From: Rhodoferax sp. GW822-FHT02A01
GTDB lineage: Bacteria; Pseudomonadota; Gammaproteobacteria; Burkholderiales; Burkholderiaceae_C
Assembly: GCF_038784515.1 (NCBI RefSeq)
Contig: NZ_CP152376.1
Span: 310,001-374,000 of the forward strand
Direction of reading: 5' to 3'
Length of the DNA: 64,000 nt
A model generated the notes under the pieces. That model ran no database searches. It was not told the DNA's origin and saw nothing but the letters and a program-made list of their open reading frames with translations. The position numbers and the translations under genes are program-made. Shown here one piece after another: positions 9,190 through 19,774 of the stretch (position 1 is the stretch's first letter; each line of letters starts with the position of its first letter).

Positions 9190-9276
9190 GTGGGTGAGCG
9201 CCGTTGAGACAGCAGCCAGAAGGGCCACCGGGTCCGAGCCTCATTCACTTTGCGTGAACTGCAACGCTCCTCGGAA
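9190..9276 (-). ncRNA. SAH riboswitch upstream of ahcY
   Basis: On the minus strand the leader reads CCGAGGAGCG followed by TTGCA (9274 to about 9260). A return strand GGCTCGG (9240-9234) pairs with the first CCGAGG. After a variable stem comes AACGGCGCTCACCC (9205-9192), whose GCGCTCACCC segment can pair back to form the pseudoknot. These blocks in this order match the SAH riboswitch family, which switches ahcY on when SAH accumulates in many beta- and gammaproteobacteria. The predicted transcription start just upstream places the aptamer at the very 5' end. Confidence 0.88.
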
Positions 9277-9282
9277 GCCGCA

Positions 9283-9310
9283 ATTATAGGCGCATGCGGC
9301 GGGGCTTGAC
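9283..9310 (-). promoter_or_regulatory. Promoter of the ahcY operon
   Basis: A perfect TATAAT (9288-9283, minus strand) stands seven to nine bases ahead of the first riboswitch base. A transcript would therefore begin exactly at the aptamer. The -35 region is weak (GGTCAA-like). Confidence 0.6.
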
Positions 9311-9324
9311 CCGGTAAGCAGTTT

Positions 9325-10338
9325 TCAGTCTCTGGGGCCGGTTGTCTGACCCGCCACCAGCTCGGGCTGGCGCAGAACCTGATAGGGCCCGGCGAGAGGG
9401 TCACGCAACACCTGCAGCACCATTTCGGCCATGGTGGTTCCGGTGTTGTGCGCGGTAGGCTGGGTCACCATGGTGGCGTCCAGCCCAGCCAGTAGCGAAT
9501 CGGCAGGAATCACGCCGTGCACCACCACAGACACTTCCTTGCCCAGAGTGACCCCCATGTCCATCAGGCCCCGCATCACGCCGATGCCGCCCAGGTTGTT
9601 GTCCACCACGATGGCTGTAGGCGGATGGGCCAGCCCCATCAGCGCCTGCACAGCAGCCCGTCCGCCGCGGCGATCCACGGCAGGCCCTGAGAGCCAGGCG
9701 GGGTCGAAAGACAAGCCAGCTTGTGCCATGCCCCGCATGAAGCCGGTATGGCGCTGCATCGCAAAATTCAATTCCAAGGGCGAATGCACATAGGCGATGT
9801 CGGTATGCCCCAGGCCGTTCAGATGCTGCACTGCCTGCCTGCTGCCTTCTTCATTGTCGAAGTCGAACCAGGAAAAGTCGCCGCAATCCCCCGTACGGCC
9901 ATAGGCCAGAAAAGGATAACCCTGCTTGCGCAGGTAGGTCACCCGCGGGTCCTGCACGCGGGTGTTGGGCAACACCACCGCATCTACGCGCCCGCCGCGA
10001 AACAGGCGATCGTAAATATCCAGATCCTGCTCATCTCCGGCCACCGCCAGCATCAGGTCATAGTGGTCGGTATGCAGCCGCTCGGCCAAACCACCGGCCA
10101 TGTCCAGAAACTGCGGATTGCCCAGGTACTCCACGCCGGCGGAATACACAATGCCCACAGCCTCGGTGCTACCGCGCACCAGCCTGCGTGCGCCCGCATT
10201 GGCGCGGTAGCCCATGGCCTTGGCGGCCTCTTCCACGCGTTGCCGGGTCTGGGCGTTGACGTCCTGGTAGCCGTTCAGGGCACGGCTAACGGTGGACGTG
10301 GAAAGCCCCAGTTCCTTGGCAAGGCTTTTGATGTTCAT
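9325..10338 (-). CDS. LacI family transcriptional regulator of the glucoside locus (AglR-like)
   Basis: Repressor with an N-terminal LacI helix-turn-helix (MNIKSLAKELGLSTSTVSRALNG) and the hinge RRLVRGSTEAVGIVY. A periplasmic-binding-protein-like sensor domain follows, ending near residue 337. ATG at 10338 gives the standard LacI start; a TTG at 10359 is possible but would add an atypical tail. It lies 24 bases after the alpha-glucosidase gene on the same strand and is probably co-transcribed with it. The likely target is the pair of CAAAAACGTTTTTG palindromes in front of the ABC importer at 18.06 kb. The inducer is unknown, presumably an alpha-glucoside. Confidence 0.88.
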   Translation of the reverse strand: MNIKSLAKELGLSTSTVSRALNGYQDVNAQTRQRVEEAAKAMGYRANAGARRLVRGSTEAVGIVYSAGVEYLGNPQFLDMAGGLAERLHTDHYDLMLAVAGDEQDLDIYDRLFRGGRVDAVVLPNTRVQDPRVTYLRKQGYPFLAYGRTGDCGDFSWFDFDNEEGSRQAVQHLNGLGHTDIAYVHSPLELNFAMQRHTGFMRGMAQAGLSFDPAWLSGPAVDRRGGRAAVQALMGLAHPPTAIVVDNNLGGIGVMRGLMDMGVTLGKEVSVVVHGVIPADSLLAGLDATMVTQPTAHNTGTTMAEMVLQVLRDPLAGPYQVLRQPELVAGQTTGPRD

Positions 10339-10362
10339 GCGGGTATGTTGGTTATCCAATGC

Positions 10363-12018
10363 TCATTCCAGTTGCGCAAACAGGCCACCCCACGGCGCCA
10401 ACTCCAGGTTGGGTGCATTCCATGTTGCGCCGCCCAGTTTGCTGTCTTGCAGTATCCGGGCAATTTTGCAGCCTTCGGGCAATGCATAGCTTGCGGGCCT
10501 GTCGCTGAAGTTGAACACGCACAGCAGACGCTGTGTGTCGGTGGAGCGCACAAAGGCGAACACCTGCGGATGCACGTCCAGCAACTGCATGTCGCCATCC
10601 AACAGTGCCGGCTGGGTCTTGCGCCAGCGCAGCAGGTGGCGATAGAAATGCAGCAATGAACCCGAGGCCGCATCCTGCTTGTCCACGGCCAGATTGCGAT
10701 GGGTCTCTGCCACCGGGAGCCATGGCTTTGCGGTGGCCTTGCCAGCGGGCGAAAAGCCCAGGTCGGCTGCCGCGCTGTTCCAGGGCATAGGTGTGCGGCA
10801 ACCGTCACGGCCCTTGAACTCGGGCCACATGGTGATGCCATAGGGGTCCTGCAGATCTTCGAAGGCAATCTGCGCCTCGGGCAATCCCAGCTCGTCTCCC
10901 TGGTAGATGCAGGATGATCCGCGCAAGCTGGTCTGCATGGCCACTGCGAGTTTCAGCAGGGCCACGTCCGGCGTGGCTCCACCCCAGCGCGTGGCGTAAC
11001 GCGGCACATCGTGGTTGGACAGCGCCCAGCAGGGCCAGCCCCCTTCCGAGATGCGTCCGAAGCGGCTGAGAAAGGTATGGAGAAAGCTGGAGGAGTGCTC
11101 CGTTCCCAAGAGATCAAAGCAATACGCCATATGCAACTTGTCGCCACCACGCGTGTACTCGGCCAGACGGGCCAGGCCATCGTCGTCGCCGATTTCACCC
11201 ACCATGGTGGTGTTGGGGTATTGGTCCAGCAGAGTGCGCAACTTGCGCAGGAACTCCAGGTTCTCGGGCTGGCTCTTGTCATACTTGTGCCATTGCCAGC
11301 CGTAGGGATTGACAGCACTCACCGCAGCGTCTTCACTCACCGGGCGACCGCGTGGCGGGTTGTTGCGCAACTGGGCGTCGTGCACATAGAAGTTCACGGT
11401 ATCCAGCCGGTAACCATCAACACCCAGATCCAGCCAGAACTTCACGGTTTCCAACAGCGCGCTCTGCACCTCGGGGTTGTGGAAGTTCAGGTCCGGCTGG
11501 CTGGTCAGGAAGTTGTGCATGTAGTACTGGCAGCGGCGCGTGTCCCATTGCCATGCACTGCCGCCGAAAATGGACAGCCAGTTGTTGGGCGGGTTGCCAT
11601 CGTCCTTGGCATCGGCCCAGATGTACCAGTCGGCCTTGGAGTTGGTCTTGCTGGAGCGGCTTTCCACAAACCAGGGGTGCTGGTCCGAGCTGTGCGAGAG
11701 CACCTGGTCGATCATGACCTTCAGGCCCAGAGCATGGGCACGATCCACCAGCGCCTTGAAGTCGGCCAGGCTACCAAACATGGGATCTACCGCGCAGTAG
11801 TCGCTGATGTCATAGCCAAAGTCCTTCATGGGGCTTTTGAAGAATGGCGACAGCCAGATGCCATCCACACCCAGACTGGCCACATAGTCCAGATGCGCGG
11901 TGATGCCCGGCAGGTCACCGATTCCGTCGCCATTGCTGTCCGCGAAGCTGCGTGGGTATATCTGGTAAATCACGCCACCGCGCCACCAGTTGTCGTTGGG
12001 AGCTTTTTGTAACTGCAT
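10363..12018 (-). CDS. aglA: Alpha-glucosidase, glycoside hydrolase family 13 (AglA-like)
   Basis: Cytoplasmic hydrolase of alpha-glucosides such as maltose, sucrose or trehalulose-type sugars. The 551-residue protein has the GH13 regions WWRGGVIYQIYPRSF, DLGVDGYRLDTVNF (nucleophile Asp206), TMVGEIGDDD (acid/base Glu275) and LSNHDVPR (transition-state Asp337). The QPDLNFHNPEV segment is typical of oligo-1,6-/alpha-glucosidases rather than amylases. No signal peptide is visible. It diverges from the beta-glucosidase gene, and its neighbours (importer, LacI repressor, MalQ) support a role in imported glucosides. The precise substrate cannot be read from sequence. Confidence 0.92.
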   Translation of the reverse strand: MQLQKAPNDNWWRGGVIYQIYPRSFADSNGDGIGDLPGITAHLDYVASLGVDGIWLSPFFKSPMKDFGYDISDYCAVDPMFGSLADFKALVDRAHALGLKVMIDQVLSHSSDQHPWFVESRSSKTNSKADWYIWADAKDDGNPPNNWLSIFGGSAWQWDTRRCQYYMHNFLTSQPDLNFHNPEVQSALLETVKFWLDLGVDGYRLDTVNFYVHDAQLRNNPPRGRPVSEDAAVSAVNPYGWQWHKYDKSQPENLEFLRKLRTLLDQYPNTTMVGEIGDDDGLARLAEYTRGGDKLHMAYCFDLLGTEHSSSFLHTFLSRFGRISEGGWPCWALSNHDVPRYATRWGGATPDVALLKLAVAMQTSLRGSSCIYQGDELGLPEAQIAFEDLQDPYGITMWPEFKGRDGCRTPMPWNSAAADLGFSPAGKATAKPWLPVAETHRNLAVDKQDAASGSLLHFYRHLLRWRKTQPALLDGDMQLLDVHPQVFAFVRSTDTQRLLCVFNFSDRPASYALPEGCKIARILQDSKLGGATWNAPNLELAPWGGLFAQLE

Positions 12019-12101
12019 TGTTACTACACCTTTGAAAAATGAAATTTGATTGAGGAGAATTCACAGGACAATGAAGCCCGCAAACCTTGAGGACGAATCG
12101 A

Positions 12102-13433
12102 ATGACTTTGGACCCGCTGCTGTCGCCTGCACGTTTTGAATGGGGCTGCGCCACCTCGGCCTTCCAGATCGAGGGGGCGAGCACGGTTGATGGCAAAGTG
12201 CCCAGCATCTGGGATTCCTTCTGCGCGCAGCCCGGCCGCATCCTGGACGCGAGTGACGGCAGTGTCGCCTGCGACCACTACCACCGCTTGGCCGAAGACG
12301 TGCAGTTGATCGCCAACCTGGGTTTCAAGCACTACCGCTTTTCGATTGCATGGACGCGCATCACGCGCCAGGACAACAGCCTGAACCCGGCCGGCCTGGA
12401 CTTCTACAAACGTCTGCTCGATGCGCTGGAGAAGCACCAGATCACGCCCAACGCCACGCTGTTCCATTGGGACTTGCCGGCCCATTTGGAAGGTGGCTGG
12501 CTGAACCGCGACACGGCATACCGCTTTGCCGAATATGCCGACCTGGTGGCACGCCACCTGGGTGACCGCCTGCCCCGCGTGGCCACGCTCAACGAGCCCT
12601 GGTGCAGCGCCTTTCTGGGACACGACCTGGGCGTGTTTGCACCGGGCGTACAAGACCGGGCGCAGTCGCTGGTGGCAGCCCACCATCTGATGCTGGCCCA
12701 TGGTCTGGGCCTGCAGGCCTGGCGCGCGGTACGCACCGACACCTCGCTGGGCATCGTGCTCAACCCGGAGTTGAGCGACCCTGCCAGCAGCCGCCCCGAA
12801 GACGTACAGGCCGCGCGCCTGGCCGAGCTGGAACGCAACGACTGCTTTCTGAATCCGCTCTTTGGCCGTGAATGGCCGCAAGAACTCTTGCAGCAGATTG
12901 ACGCGCTGAATGCCACGCGCAAGGAAGGCGATCTGGCCATCTGCGCGCAACCCATGGACTTCATGGGCCTGAACTACTACACCCGCACCATTGCCCAGGC
13001 GCCAGCGGGTGGTCGCGATGTCGAGCGCGGCTACGCGTTTGTTACGCCGACCGCACCCAAGCCACTGACCGACATCGGCTGGGAAATCTATCCGGAGGGT
13101 TTGACCCGCGTCGTGCAGAACCTGCTGCACCAATGGCCGTTGCCCGCACTGTGGATCACCGAGAACGGGGCAGCGGACAACACCGGTGTGACGGATGGTG
13201 CTGTGAACGACACCATGCGCTGCGACTATCTGCAGACGCACCTGGAGCAGGTGGCCGGGCTGATCCGCAACGGCGCCGATATCCGCGGCTACTACGTATG
13301 GAGCCTGCTGGACAACTTCGAATGGGCGCAGGGTTACAGCCAGCGCTTTGGCATCGTGCATGTTGACTTCCAAACCCAAAAACGTACACCGAAACGCAGC
13401 GCGCTGATGCTGCAGCGCCTGCTTCAGGCCTGA
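12102..13433 (+). CDS. Beta-glucosidase, glycoside hydrolase family 1
   Basis: Retaining beta-glucosidase, 443 residues, cytoplasmic. GH1 signatures: FEWGCATSAFQIEGA near the N-terminus, TLNEPW (acid/base Glu165) and WITENGAAD (nucleophile Glu354), then SLLDNFEWAQGYSQRFG at the end. ATG at 12102 follows GAGGA at eight bases, which decides the start over an in-frame TTG at 12087. It is divergent from the alpha-glucosidase gene and convergent with the ABC permease genes. A beta-glucosidase inside an alpha-glucoside type locus suggests the importer may serve several glucosides. Confidence 0.94.
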   Translation: MTLDPLLSPARFEWGCATSAFQIEGASTVDGKVPSIWDSFCAQPGRILDASDGSVACDHYHRLAEDVQLIANLGFKHYRFSIAWTRITRQDNSLNPAGLDFYKRLLDALEKHQITPNATLFHWDLPAHLEGGWLNRDTAYRFAEYADLVARHLGDRLPRVATLNEPWCSAFLGHDLGVFAPGVQDRAQSLVAAHHLMLAHGLGLQAWRAVRTDTSLGIVLNPELSDPASSRPEDVQAARLAELERNDCFLNPLFGREWPQELLQQIDALNATRKEGDLAICAQPMDFMGLNYYTRTIAQAPAGGRDVERGYAFVTPTAPKPLTDIGWEIYPEGLTRVVQNLLHQWPLPALWITENGAADNTGVTDGAVNDTMRCDYLQTHLEQVAGLIRNGADIRGYYVWSLLDNFEWAQGYSQRFGIVHVDFQTQKRTPKRSALMLQRLLQA

Positions 13434-13455
13434 CTCTCCCTGCTTGCTCAAATCC

Positions 13456-14634
13456 CTAGCCGCCCTTCACCGAACCGGACAACAAGCCCCGCACAAAGAA
13501 GCGTTGCAACGAGAAGAACACCGCCACCGGCACGGCGATGGACACGAAGGCGCTGGCAGTCAGGATTTCCCAACTCTCACCACGGGAACCCAGCAAATCG
13601 TTGAGCTTGATGGTCAGCACCACATGGTCGGGTGACTTGCCCAGAAACACCAGGGCCACCAGGAAATCGTTCCACACCCACAGGAACTGGAAGATGGCAA
13701 AGCTCGCCAGCGCGGGCAGCGACAGGGGCAGCACAATGCTGGTGAATATCTGGTAGTGGGAAGCGCCATCCATGCGCGCGCTCTCGATGATGTCGCGCGG
13801 CAGCGCTGCGATGTAGTTGCGCAGCAGGTAGATGGCCAGCGGCAAGCCAAAGGCAGAGTGCGCCAACCACACACCCAGGAAGGACTTGGACTCAATGCCC
13901 AACGCCGCCCCCAGCTCGTTATACAGGCGCAGCAGGGGAATGAGCGACATCTGCAGCGGCACCACCAGCAGACCGACCACCACGATGAACAGCCATTTGC
14001 GACCGGGAAACTCCATCCAGCTGAAGGCGTACGCGGCAAACGCTGCAATCAGTATGGGAATGAACGTAGCTGGGATGGTGACTTCAAACGTGTTCAGGAA
14101 TGCCTGGCCTACGCCCTCGGATGCCACCACGCGGGAGTAGTTCTGGGTGCTGAAGGTGGGTGGTGTCTCGGCCACGTAGAAGATACGAACGCCCTTGTCC
14201 TTGTCATACGGTGCCGTCAGTTCCAGCCGGTAGCTGCTGTCTGCGGCCACCGTCAACGTGCCGTCGGGTTTGCCGTCCTCCTCGTCAAATATCTGGCCGT
14301 CTGCCACTTCGACCGTGCTGCCTGCATCGTAGCGGTCGGGTTTGGAGGATTGCAGGGAGAACTTGCGGATGTGCACATGCGCATCCTGCGCAAACAGGCG
14401 GCCGGTGATGACGTACTTGTCGCCATCCTGCACCACGCTCTGCGCACCGCCAGTGCGTCGCATGTCGGCGCGCTTCTGTGTGGACATTGCCGTCCACCAG
14501 CCGCTGGAGATCAGCTGGTCCTTTTCCCGAAAGCTGGAAACCAGCAAGCCGAAGGTGGGCATGACCCAGAGCGCCACGATCACCAGCAACAGCAGCTGCG
14601 CCATGATGGATGGCAGGGAGAAATACTTTTTCAT
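13456..14634 (-). CDS. aglG: Carbohydrate ABC transporter permease (AglG-like)
   Basis: Inner-membrane permease of the MalG family, 392 residues. After the first membrane helix (about 11-33) there is a large extracytoplasmic insert (about 35-165), followed by five helices. The EAA loop is [26 protein letters not shown], and the C-terminus ends [15 protein letters not shown]. The large insert is typical of AglG in rhizobial alpha-glucoside systems. Its ATG overlaps the stop of aglF (ATGA). It is the last gene of the importer operon and converges on the beta-glucosidase gene. Confidence 0.9.
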   Translation of the reverse strand: MKKYFSLPSIMAQLLLLVIVALWVMPTFGLLVSSFREKDQLISSGWWTAMSTQKRADMRRTGGAQSVVQDGDKYVITGRLFAQDAHVHIRKFSLQSSKPDRYDAGSTVEVADGQIFDEEDGKPDGTLTVAADSSYRLELTAPYDKDKGVRIFYVAETPPTFSTQNYSRVVASEGVGQAFLNTFEVTIPATFIPILIAAFAAYAFSWMEFPGRKWLFIVVVGLLVVPLQMSLIPLLRLYNELGAALGIESKSFLGVWLAHSAFGLPLAIYLLRNYIAALPRDIIESARMDGASHYQIFTSIVLPLSLPALASFAIFQFLWVWNDFLVALVFLGKSPDHVVLTIKLNDLLGSRGESWEILTASAFVSIAVPVAVFFSLQRFFVRGLLSGSVKGG

Positions 14635-15635
14635 CGCTGCGCCTCCTCGGTGCGAAAGCGCCGGATGTTGAAGGCCATCACCGGGATCACCGCAAACATC
14701 AGGACCATGGCCAGAGTGGAGCTGCGGCCGTAGTCACCGCCGCCACGGAACATCCAGTCGTACATGAGGTTGGCCAGCACACTGGTATCCCACTGGCCGC
14801 CGGTCATGGCCATCACCACATCAAACACCTTGAGTACCGTGATGGTGATGGTGGTCCACACCACCACGATGGTGGACATCACCTGCGGCACCATGATTTC
14901 AAAAAATATCTGCAGTCCGCTGGCGCCGTCGATGCGGGCGGCCTCTATGGTGTCGGTGGGCACACCGCGCAGAGCAGCCGACAGAATCACCATGGCAAAG
15001 CCGGTCTGTATCCAGATCAGGATGGCCATGAGGAAGAAGTTGTTCCAGAACGGCAGCGTCACCCAGGCTTGCGGCTTCATGCCCAGCCCCATGACGATGG
15101 CGTTGAGAATGCCGATCTGCTCGGCATCCGGCCCCTTGAAGTCGAACACGAACTTCCAGATCACGCTGGCGCCCACAAAGCTGATGGCCATGGGCATGAA
15201 CACCATGGACTTGGCAAAGTTGCCCCACCACACGCGGTCCGCCAGCACCGCCACCACCAGGCCCAACGCCGTGGCGGTGGCTGGCACCACCAGAAGCCAC
15301 ATGAAGTTGTTGCGTATGGTGATCAGGAAGTTCTGGTCCACAAACACCCACTGGTAGTTGGACAGACCCACAAAGGTCTCGCCCGTGGCATCAAAAAAGC
15401 TCAGACGGAAGGTCTCGAACAACGGGTAGAAAAGATAGACAGCCAGGAGCAGCAAGGCAGGCGCCAGAAACAGCCAGGGCCGTATGCCGGACTTGAGCCC
15501 TTCCTTGCGATTTCTGCTGGCGGACGTTGCGTCCACCAGCCTGTCGAGCAACAGGTTGCTGCCTGCAAAGTACAGCAGGCAGAACGCGATGCTGACCACC
15601 ACGGCGGTAAGCGTTTGAACTAGGGATTCATTCAT
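14631..15635 (-). CDS. aglF: Carbohydrate ABC transporter permease (AglF-like)
   Basis: Inner-membrane permease of the MalF type, 334 residues, partner of AglG. An N-terminal helix at about 10-30 is followed by the main membrane domain from about residue 50. The EAA loop is [27 protein letters not shown]. The protein also shows [21 protein letters not shown] and [11 protein letters not shown], common in sugar permeases. It lies between the substrate-binding protein gene and aglG, 27 bases from the former and overlapping the latter. Confidence 0.9.
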   Translation of the reverse strand: MNESLVQTLTAVVVSIAFCLLYFAGSNLLLDRLVDATSASRNRKEGLKSGIRPWLFLAPALLLLAVYLFYPLFETFRLSFFDATGETFVGLSNYQWVFVDQNFLITIRNNFMWLLVVPATATALGLVVAVLADRVWWGNFAKSMVFMPMAISFVGASVIWKFVFDFKGPDAEQIGILNAIVMGLGMKPQAWVTLPFWNNFFLMAILIWIQTGFAMVILSAALRGVPTDTIEAARIDGASGLQIFFEIMVPQVMSTIVVVWTTITITVLKVFDVVMAMTGGQWDTSVLANLMYDWMFRGGGDYGRSSTLAMVLMFAVIPVMAFNIRRFRTEEAQR

Positions 15636-15662
15636 GGCAGTCAGCTCGCGTTGACGGACTCG

Positions 15663-16967
15663 TTACTTGATGGCGTCCCAGCTCTTCTGGATTTCGTCGG
15701 CCACTTCCTTGGCGGAGGCACCTCCGGAGTAATTGACCATGCCCTTCCAGAAGCTGCCTGCGCCCACGGCGCCGGGCATCAGGTCGGAGCCATCAAAGCG
15801 GAACGTCGTGGCACCCAGCAGGATCTCGCCCTGCTTCTTGAGCGCCTTGGTCTTGTACTTGTTCATGTCCACACCCTTGAACGGCGTGAGGAAGCCGCCT
15901 TCGGCCATCCAGATTTCATGGGCCTGCGGATGTTGCAGGTATTCCATGAAGGCACGCGCACCCTTGCTGTCCTTGGTGATGGTCATGATGGTGCCGCCAC
16001 CTTCCACCGGGTTGCCCAACTTCTTGCTAGCAAACGAGGGGAAGTAGAAGAAGTCCGCCTCATCGGCCTTGCCATCGGGGAAGAAGGCCGGAATGAAGCT
16101 GGCCTGACGGTGCATATAGCACTTGGGTGGCGAGCCAAACAGACCCTTGGGGCTATCCTTGAAGCTGACGGTGGCCACTGCCTTGGCACCGCCGTCCACG
16201 TAAGCATCGTTCTTGGCGAACCAGCCATAGGCCTCGATGGCCTCAATCACGCGCGGGTCGTTGAACTTCATCTTGTTGCTGACCCAGTCGTCATAGACCT
16301 CTGGCGGGTGCAGGCGCAGCATCATGTCCTCCACCCAGTCGGTGGCAGGCCAGCCGGTAGCGGCGTCGCTGCCCAGGCCGATACACCAGGGCTTGGCACC
16401 GCCGTCAGCAGCCATCTTCTTGGTCAGGGCCTGCAACTCCTCCATGGTCTTGGGCACTTTGTAGCCCCTTTCCTTGAAGTTTTCCGGGATGTACCAGACC
16501 AGGCTCTTGACGTTCACGTTGTAGAAAAAGCCATAGAACTCCGGCTTGCCGGCCTTGTTCTTGTAGGTACCCAGATCGGCCCAGGACTGACCCGCGGCGT
16601 AGTTCTTCTTGACCCACTCCTGCACCTTGGGACCCAGCGGCGTCAGTCCACCGATGGCAGCCATGTTGGCGGCCAGCCCGGGTTGTGGGAACACCGAGAT
16701 ATTGGTAGGTGAGCCCGCCTTGATGTCGATGACGATCTGCTGCTCCGAGCTTTGCGAACAGGAGTGCTTTACCGTGGCGCCGGTGGCCTTTTCGAAATTG
16801 GCAACAACTTTCTTGAACATGCCCTCTTCGGCTCCGGTCCAAGGACAGGTAATGGTGATCACTTCCCCCTTGAGGTCCGGCCCCTTGTAGTCCGCCGCCA
16901 CAGAGGGCGTGACCACGGAGCACAGTGCCAGCAGCGAGCCTGCGGCGATTGCGGTTTTCTTGAACAT
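15663..16967 (-). CDS. aglE: ABC transporter substrate-binding protein (AglE-like)
   Basis: Periplasmic sugar-binding protein of the MalE/UgpB class. ATG at 16967, with GGAGA upstream, gives a clean signal peptide MFKKTAIAAGSLLALCSVV with cleavage near SVAA. The mature part opens KGEVITITCPWTGAEEGMFK and contains NISVFPQPGLAANMA and AYGWFAKNDAYVDGG, typical of the alpha-glucoside binding subfamily. It lies between the ATPase and the two permease genes in the operon. The ligand is presumably an alpha-glucoside, by analogy with AglE. Confidence 0.92.
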   Translation of the reverse strand: MFKKTAIAAGSLLALCSVVTPSVAADYKGPDLKGEVITITCPWTGAEEGMFKKVVANFEKATGATVKHSCSQSSEQQIVIDIKAGSPTNISVFPQPGLAANMAAIGGLTPLGPKVQEWVKKNYAAGQSWADLGTYKNKAGKPEFYGFFYNVNVKSLVWYIPENFKERGYKVPKTMEELQALTKKMAADGGAKPWCIGLGSDAATGWPATDWVEDMMLRLHPPEVYDDWVSNKMKFNDPRVIEAIEAYGWFAKNDAYVDGGAKAVATVSFKDSPKGLFGSPPKCYMHRQASFIPAFFPDGKADEADFFYFPSFASKKLGNPVEGGGTIMTITKDSKGARAFMEYLQHPQAHEIWMAEGGFLTPFKGVDMNKYKTKALKKQGEILLGATTFRFDGSDLMPGAVGAGSFWKGMVNYSGGASAKEVADEIQKSWDAIK

Positions 16968-17017
16968 ACCTGTCGTCTCCTGAAAGTGCTTGGCGGCCAA
17001 TCCGCAAAGCAAAAAAA

Positions 17018-18019
<1,002 letters not shown>

Positions 18020-18057
18020 GTAGGGCGCTCCTGTAGTGGACGCCAGAGAGTGGCCTC

Positions 18058-18093
18058 CAAAAACGTTTTTGATTTTGCCAAAAACGTTTTTGG
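18058..18093 (-). promoter_or_regulatory. Tandem LacI-type operators in front of the ABC importer operon
   Basis: Two perfect palindromes with the same core, CAAAAACGTTTTTG, lie at 18058-18071 and 18079-18092. The second extends to CCAAAAACGTTTTTGG (18078-18093). Their centres are 21 bases apart, two helical turns, so two dimers would bind on the same face. The central CG and 14-16 base size are typical of LacI-family sites. They are 38 bases ahead of the aglK start, in the gap between malQ and aglK. The best candidate binder is the LacI regulator encoded at 9.3 kb. Confidence 0.85.
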
Positions 18094-18148
18094 AAGGTGC
18101 TAGTGCTTTCCCTAGTGGCCTTTGTAAAGATCGGTCGGTGGGCGGCGT

Positions 18149-19669
18149 TTACGCCGGAAGTTGCAGTCGCGCGAAGCGGGTGCGGCCGCTGACGGCCGTG
18201 ATGCGAGCGAGCCGCTCAGCGTGCTCGGGACGCACCCAATCCCAACGGAAGCGCCAGGTCCAGCAGCCCATGGTGCCGGGTGTGTTCATCCGGTGGTAGC
18301 CGTCCAGCCCCAGCACATCCTGGAACTGGCACAGCGCGTGGTTGGCCACCGACAAGGCGCAGGCGCGGATCATGGCCCAGTGCACGTCATGGCCGTCGGT
18401 ACCCAGGTATTCGGCGGCAAAGGCCCGCTCACGCGGGCTGCAACATACCCACCAGCCCAGTGCCATGTCGTTGTCGTGCGTGCCGCAGTAGACCACCGTG
18501 TTGGCCACATAGTTGTGCGGCAAGTGGCTGCTGGTGGCGTCCTCGGAAAAACCAAACTGCAGCACCCGCATGCCCGGGAACCCGGTGCTCAGCCGCAAGG
18601 CATCCACCTCGGGCGTGATCAGCCCCAGATCCTCCGCAATGATGGGCGGCTTGCCCAGGGCGCGCTCCACCGCCTCAAACAGGGCAATGCCCGGCCCCTT
18701 GACCCAGCGGCCATGGATAGCGGTTGGTTCGGTGACTGGTATTTCCCAGCAGGCTTCAAAGCCCCGGAAGTGGTCGATGCGGATCAGGTTGGCCAGCTGC
18801 AGCTGACGCCGGATGCGCTCCACCCACCATTGGTAGCCATCGGCCGCCATGGCCTCCCAGTCGTACAGCGGGTTGCCCCAGCGCTGGCCTTCCACTGCAA
18901 AGTAGTCGGGCGGCACACCGGCCACCACGCTGGGCTGGCCTTCGTCATCCAGCAGGTAGAGGTCCGGGCGGGCCCAGCAGTCGCAGGAGTGGTGGGCAAT
19001 GAAGATGGGCAGATCACCCACGAGGTAGACCCCCTTGGCATTGGCATAGGCCTTGAGGGCTTGCAGCTGCACGTCGAACTGCCATTGCACAAAGGCCCAG
19101 AAAGCTATTCCCTGCGCATGGACGTTGCGCGCTTGCGCCAGTGCGGCGGCGTTTCGCCGGGCCAAGGGCGCAGGCCAGTCGGTCCAGAGGTCGGTGGCGT
19201 AGTGCGCATCCAGCGCCATGAACAGGACGTAGTCGTCCAGCCAGGCGGCGTTGTCCTGCTGCCATTGCGCAAACTGTGCTTGCGTGGGCGCGTCAGCCTT
19301 CTCGCAGAAGCCTGCAAAGGCCAGGCGCAAGCGCTCCATGCGCCAGGGCAGCACTTCCTCGAACCGAACATGTTCCGCGATGAAGGTGTTATGCAGCGCG
19401 GCGACATCCAGCCAGCCCTGCTGCACCAGGGGCTCCAGGGCCACCAGATACGGGTTGCCCGCCAGGGCCGAACGGCCCATATACGGCGAATTGGCCAGGC
19501 CGATGGGGCCCAGCGGCAGGGTCTGCCACAGGGTTTGGCCGGCCGTGTGCAGCCAATCCACAAAGTAATAGGCGTTGGGTCCCAGGTCCCCGCTCCCATG
19601 GGGCCCCGGCAAACTGGTCGGATGCAAGACAATGCCCGCACTGCGTTGGTTCAAGAGATCGTGGTGCAA
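18149..19669 (-). CDS. malQ: 4-alpha-glucanotransferase (amylomaltase)
   Basis: GH77 enzyme that transfers glucan chains between maltodextrins, cytoplasmic, 506 residues. Motifs: SAGIVLHPTSLPGPHGSGDLG at the start, SPYMGRSALAGNPYLV, LANLIRIDHFRGFEACWEIP (catalytic Asp), PPIIAEDLGLITPEV (catalytic Glu) and YCGTHDNDMALGWW. The start is a TTG at 19669: AAGGAG stands eight bases upstream and no ATG or GTG precedes the conserved N-terminus. It is upstream of, and on the same strand as, the importer operon, separated by 130 bases that hold the LacI operators. Confidence 0.95.
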   Translation of the reverse strand: MHHDLLNQRSAGIVLHPTSLPGPHGSGDLGPNAYYFVDWLHTAGQTLWQTLPLGPIGLANSPYMGRSALAGNPYLVALEPLVQQGWLDVAALHNTFIAEHVRFEEVLPWRMERLRLAFAGFCEKADAPTQAQFAQWQQDNAAWLDDYVLFMALDAHYATDLWTDWPAPLARRNAAALAQARNVHAQGIAFWAFVQWQFDVQLQALKAYANAKGVYLVGDLPIFIAHHSCDCWARPDLYLLDDEGQPSVVAGVPPDYFAVEGQRWGNPLYDWEAMAADGYQWWVERIRRQLQLANLIRIDHFRGFEACWEIPVTEPTAIHGRWVKGPGIALFEAVERALGKPPIIAEDLGLITPEVDALRLSTGFPGMRVLQFGFSEDATSSHLPHNYVANTVVYCGTHDNDMALGWWVCCSPRERAFAAEYLGTDGHDVHWAMIRACALSVANHALCQFQDVLGLDGYHRMNTPGTMGCWTWRFRWDWVRPEHAERLARITAVSGRTRFARLQLPA

Positions 19670-19774
19670 AAAGTTAGCTCCTTCCGGTTGGGGGCTGCAG
19701 CAAGAATAGCGCCAATCCGACCTGTCTCACCCAGCCGGTAAAATCCCGCCTCCCACCCTCGATCTGGAACCCCC

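Noticed and set aside
12019..12101. LacI operator between the divergent alpha- and beta-glucosidase genes
   Set aside because: No palindrome like CAAAAACGTTTTTG, nor any other convincing inverted repeat, is present in this 83-base gap.
18161..19741. Open frame of about 526 codons antisense to malQ
   Set aside because: Same codon-usage effect. MalQ on the other strand has all catalytic motifs, and the antisense protein has none.
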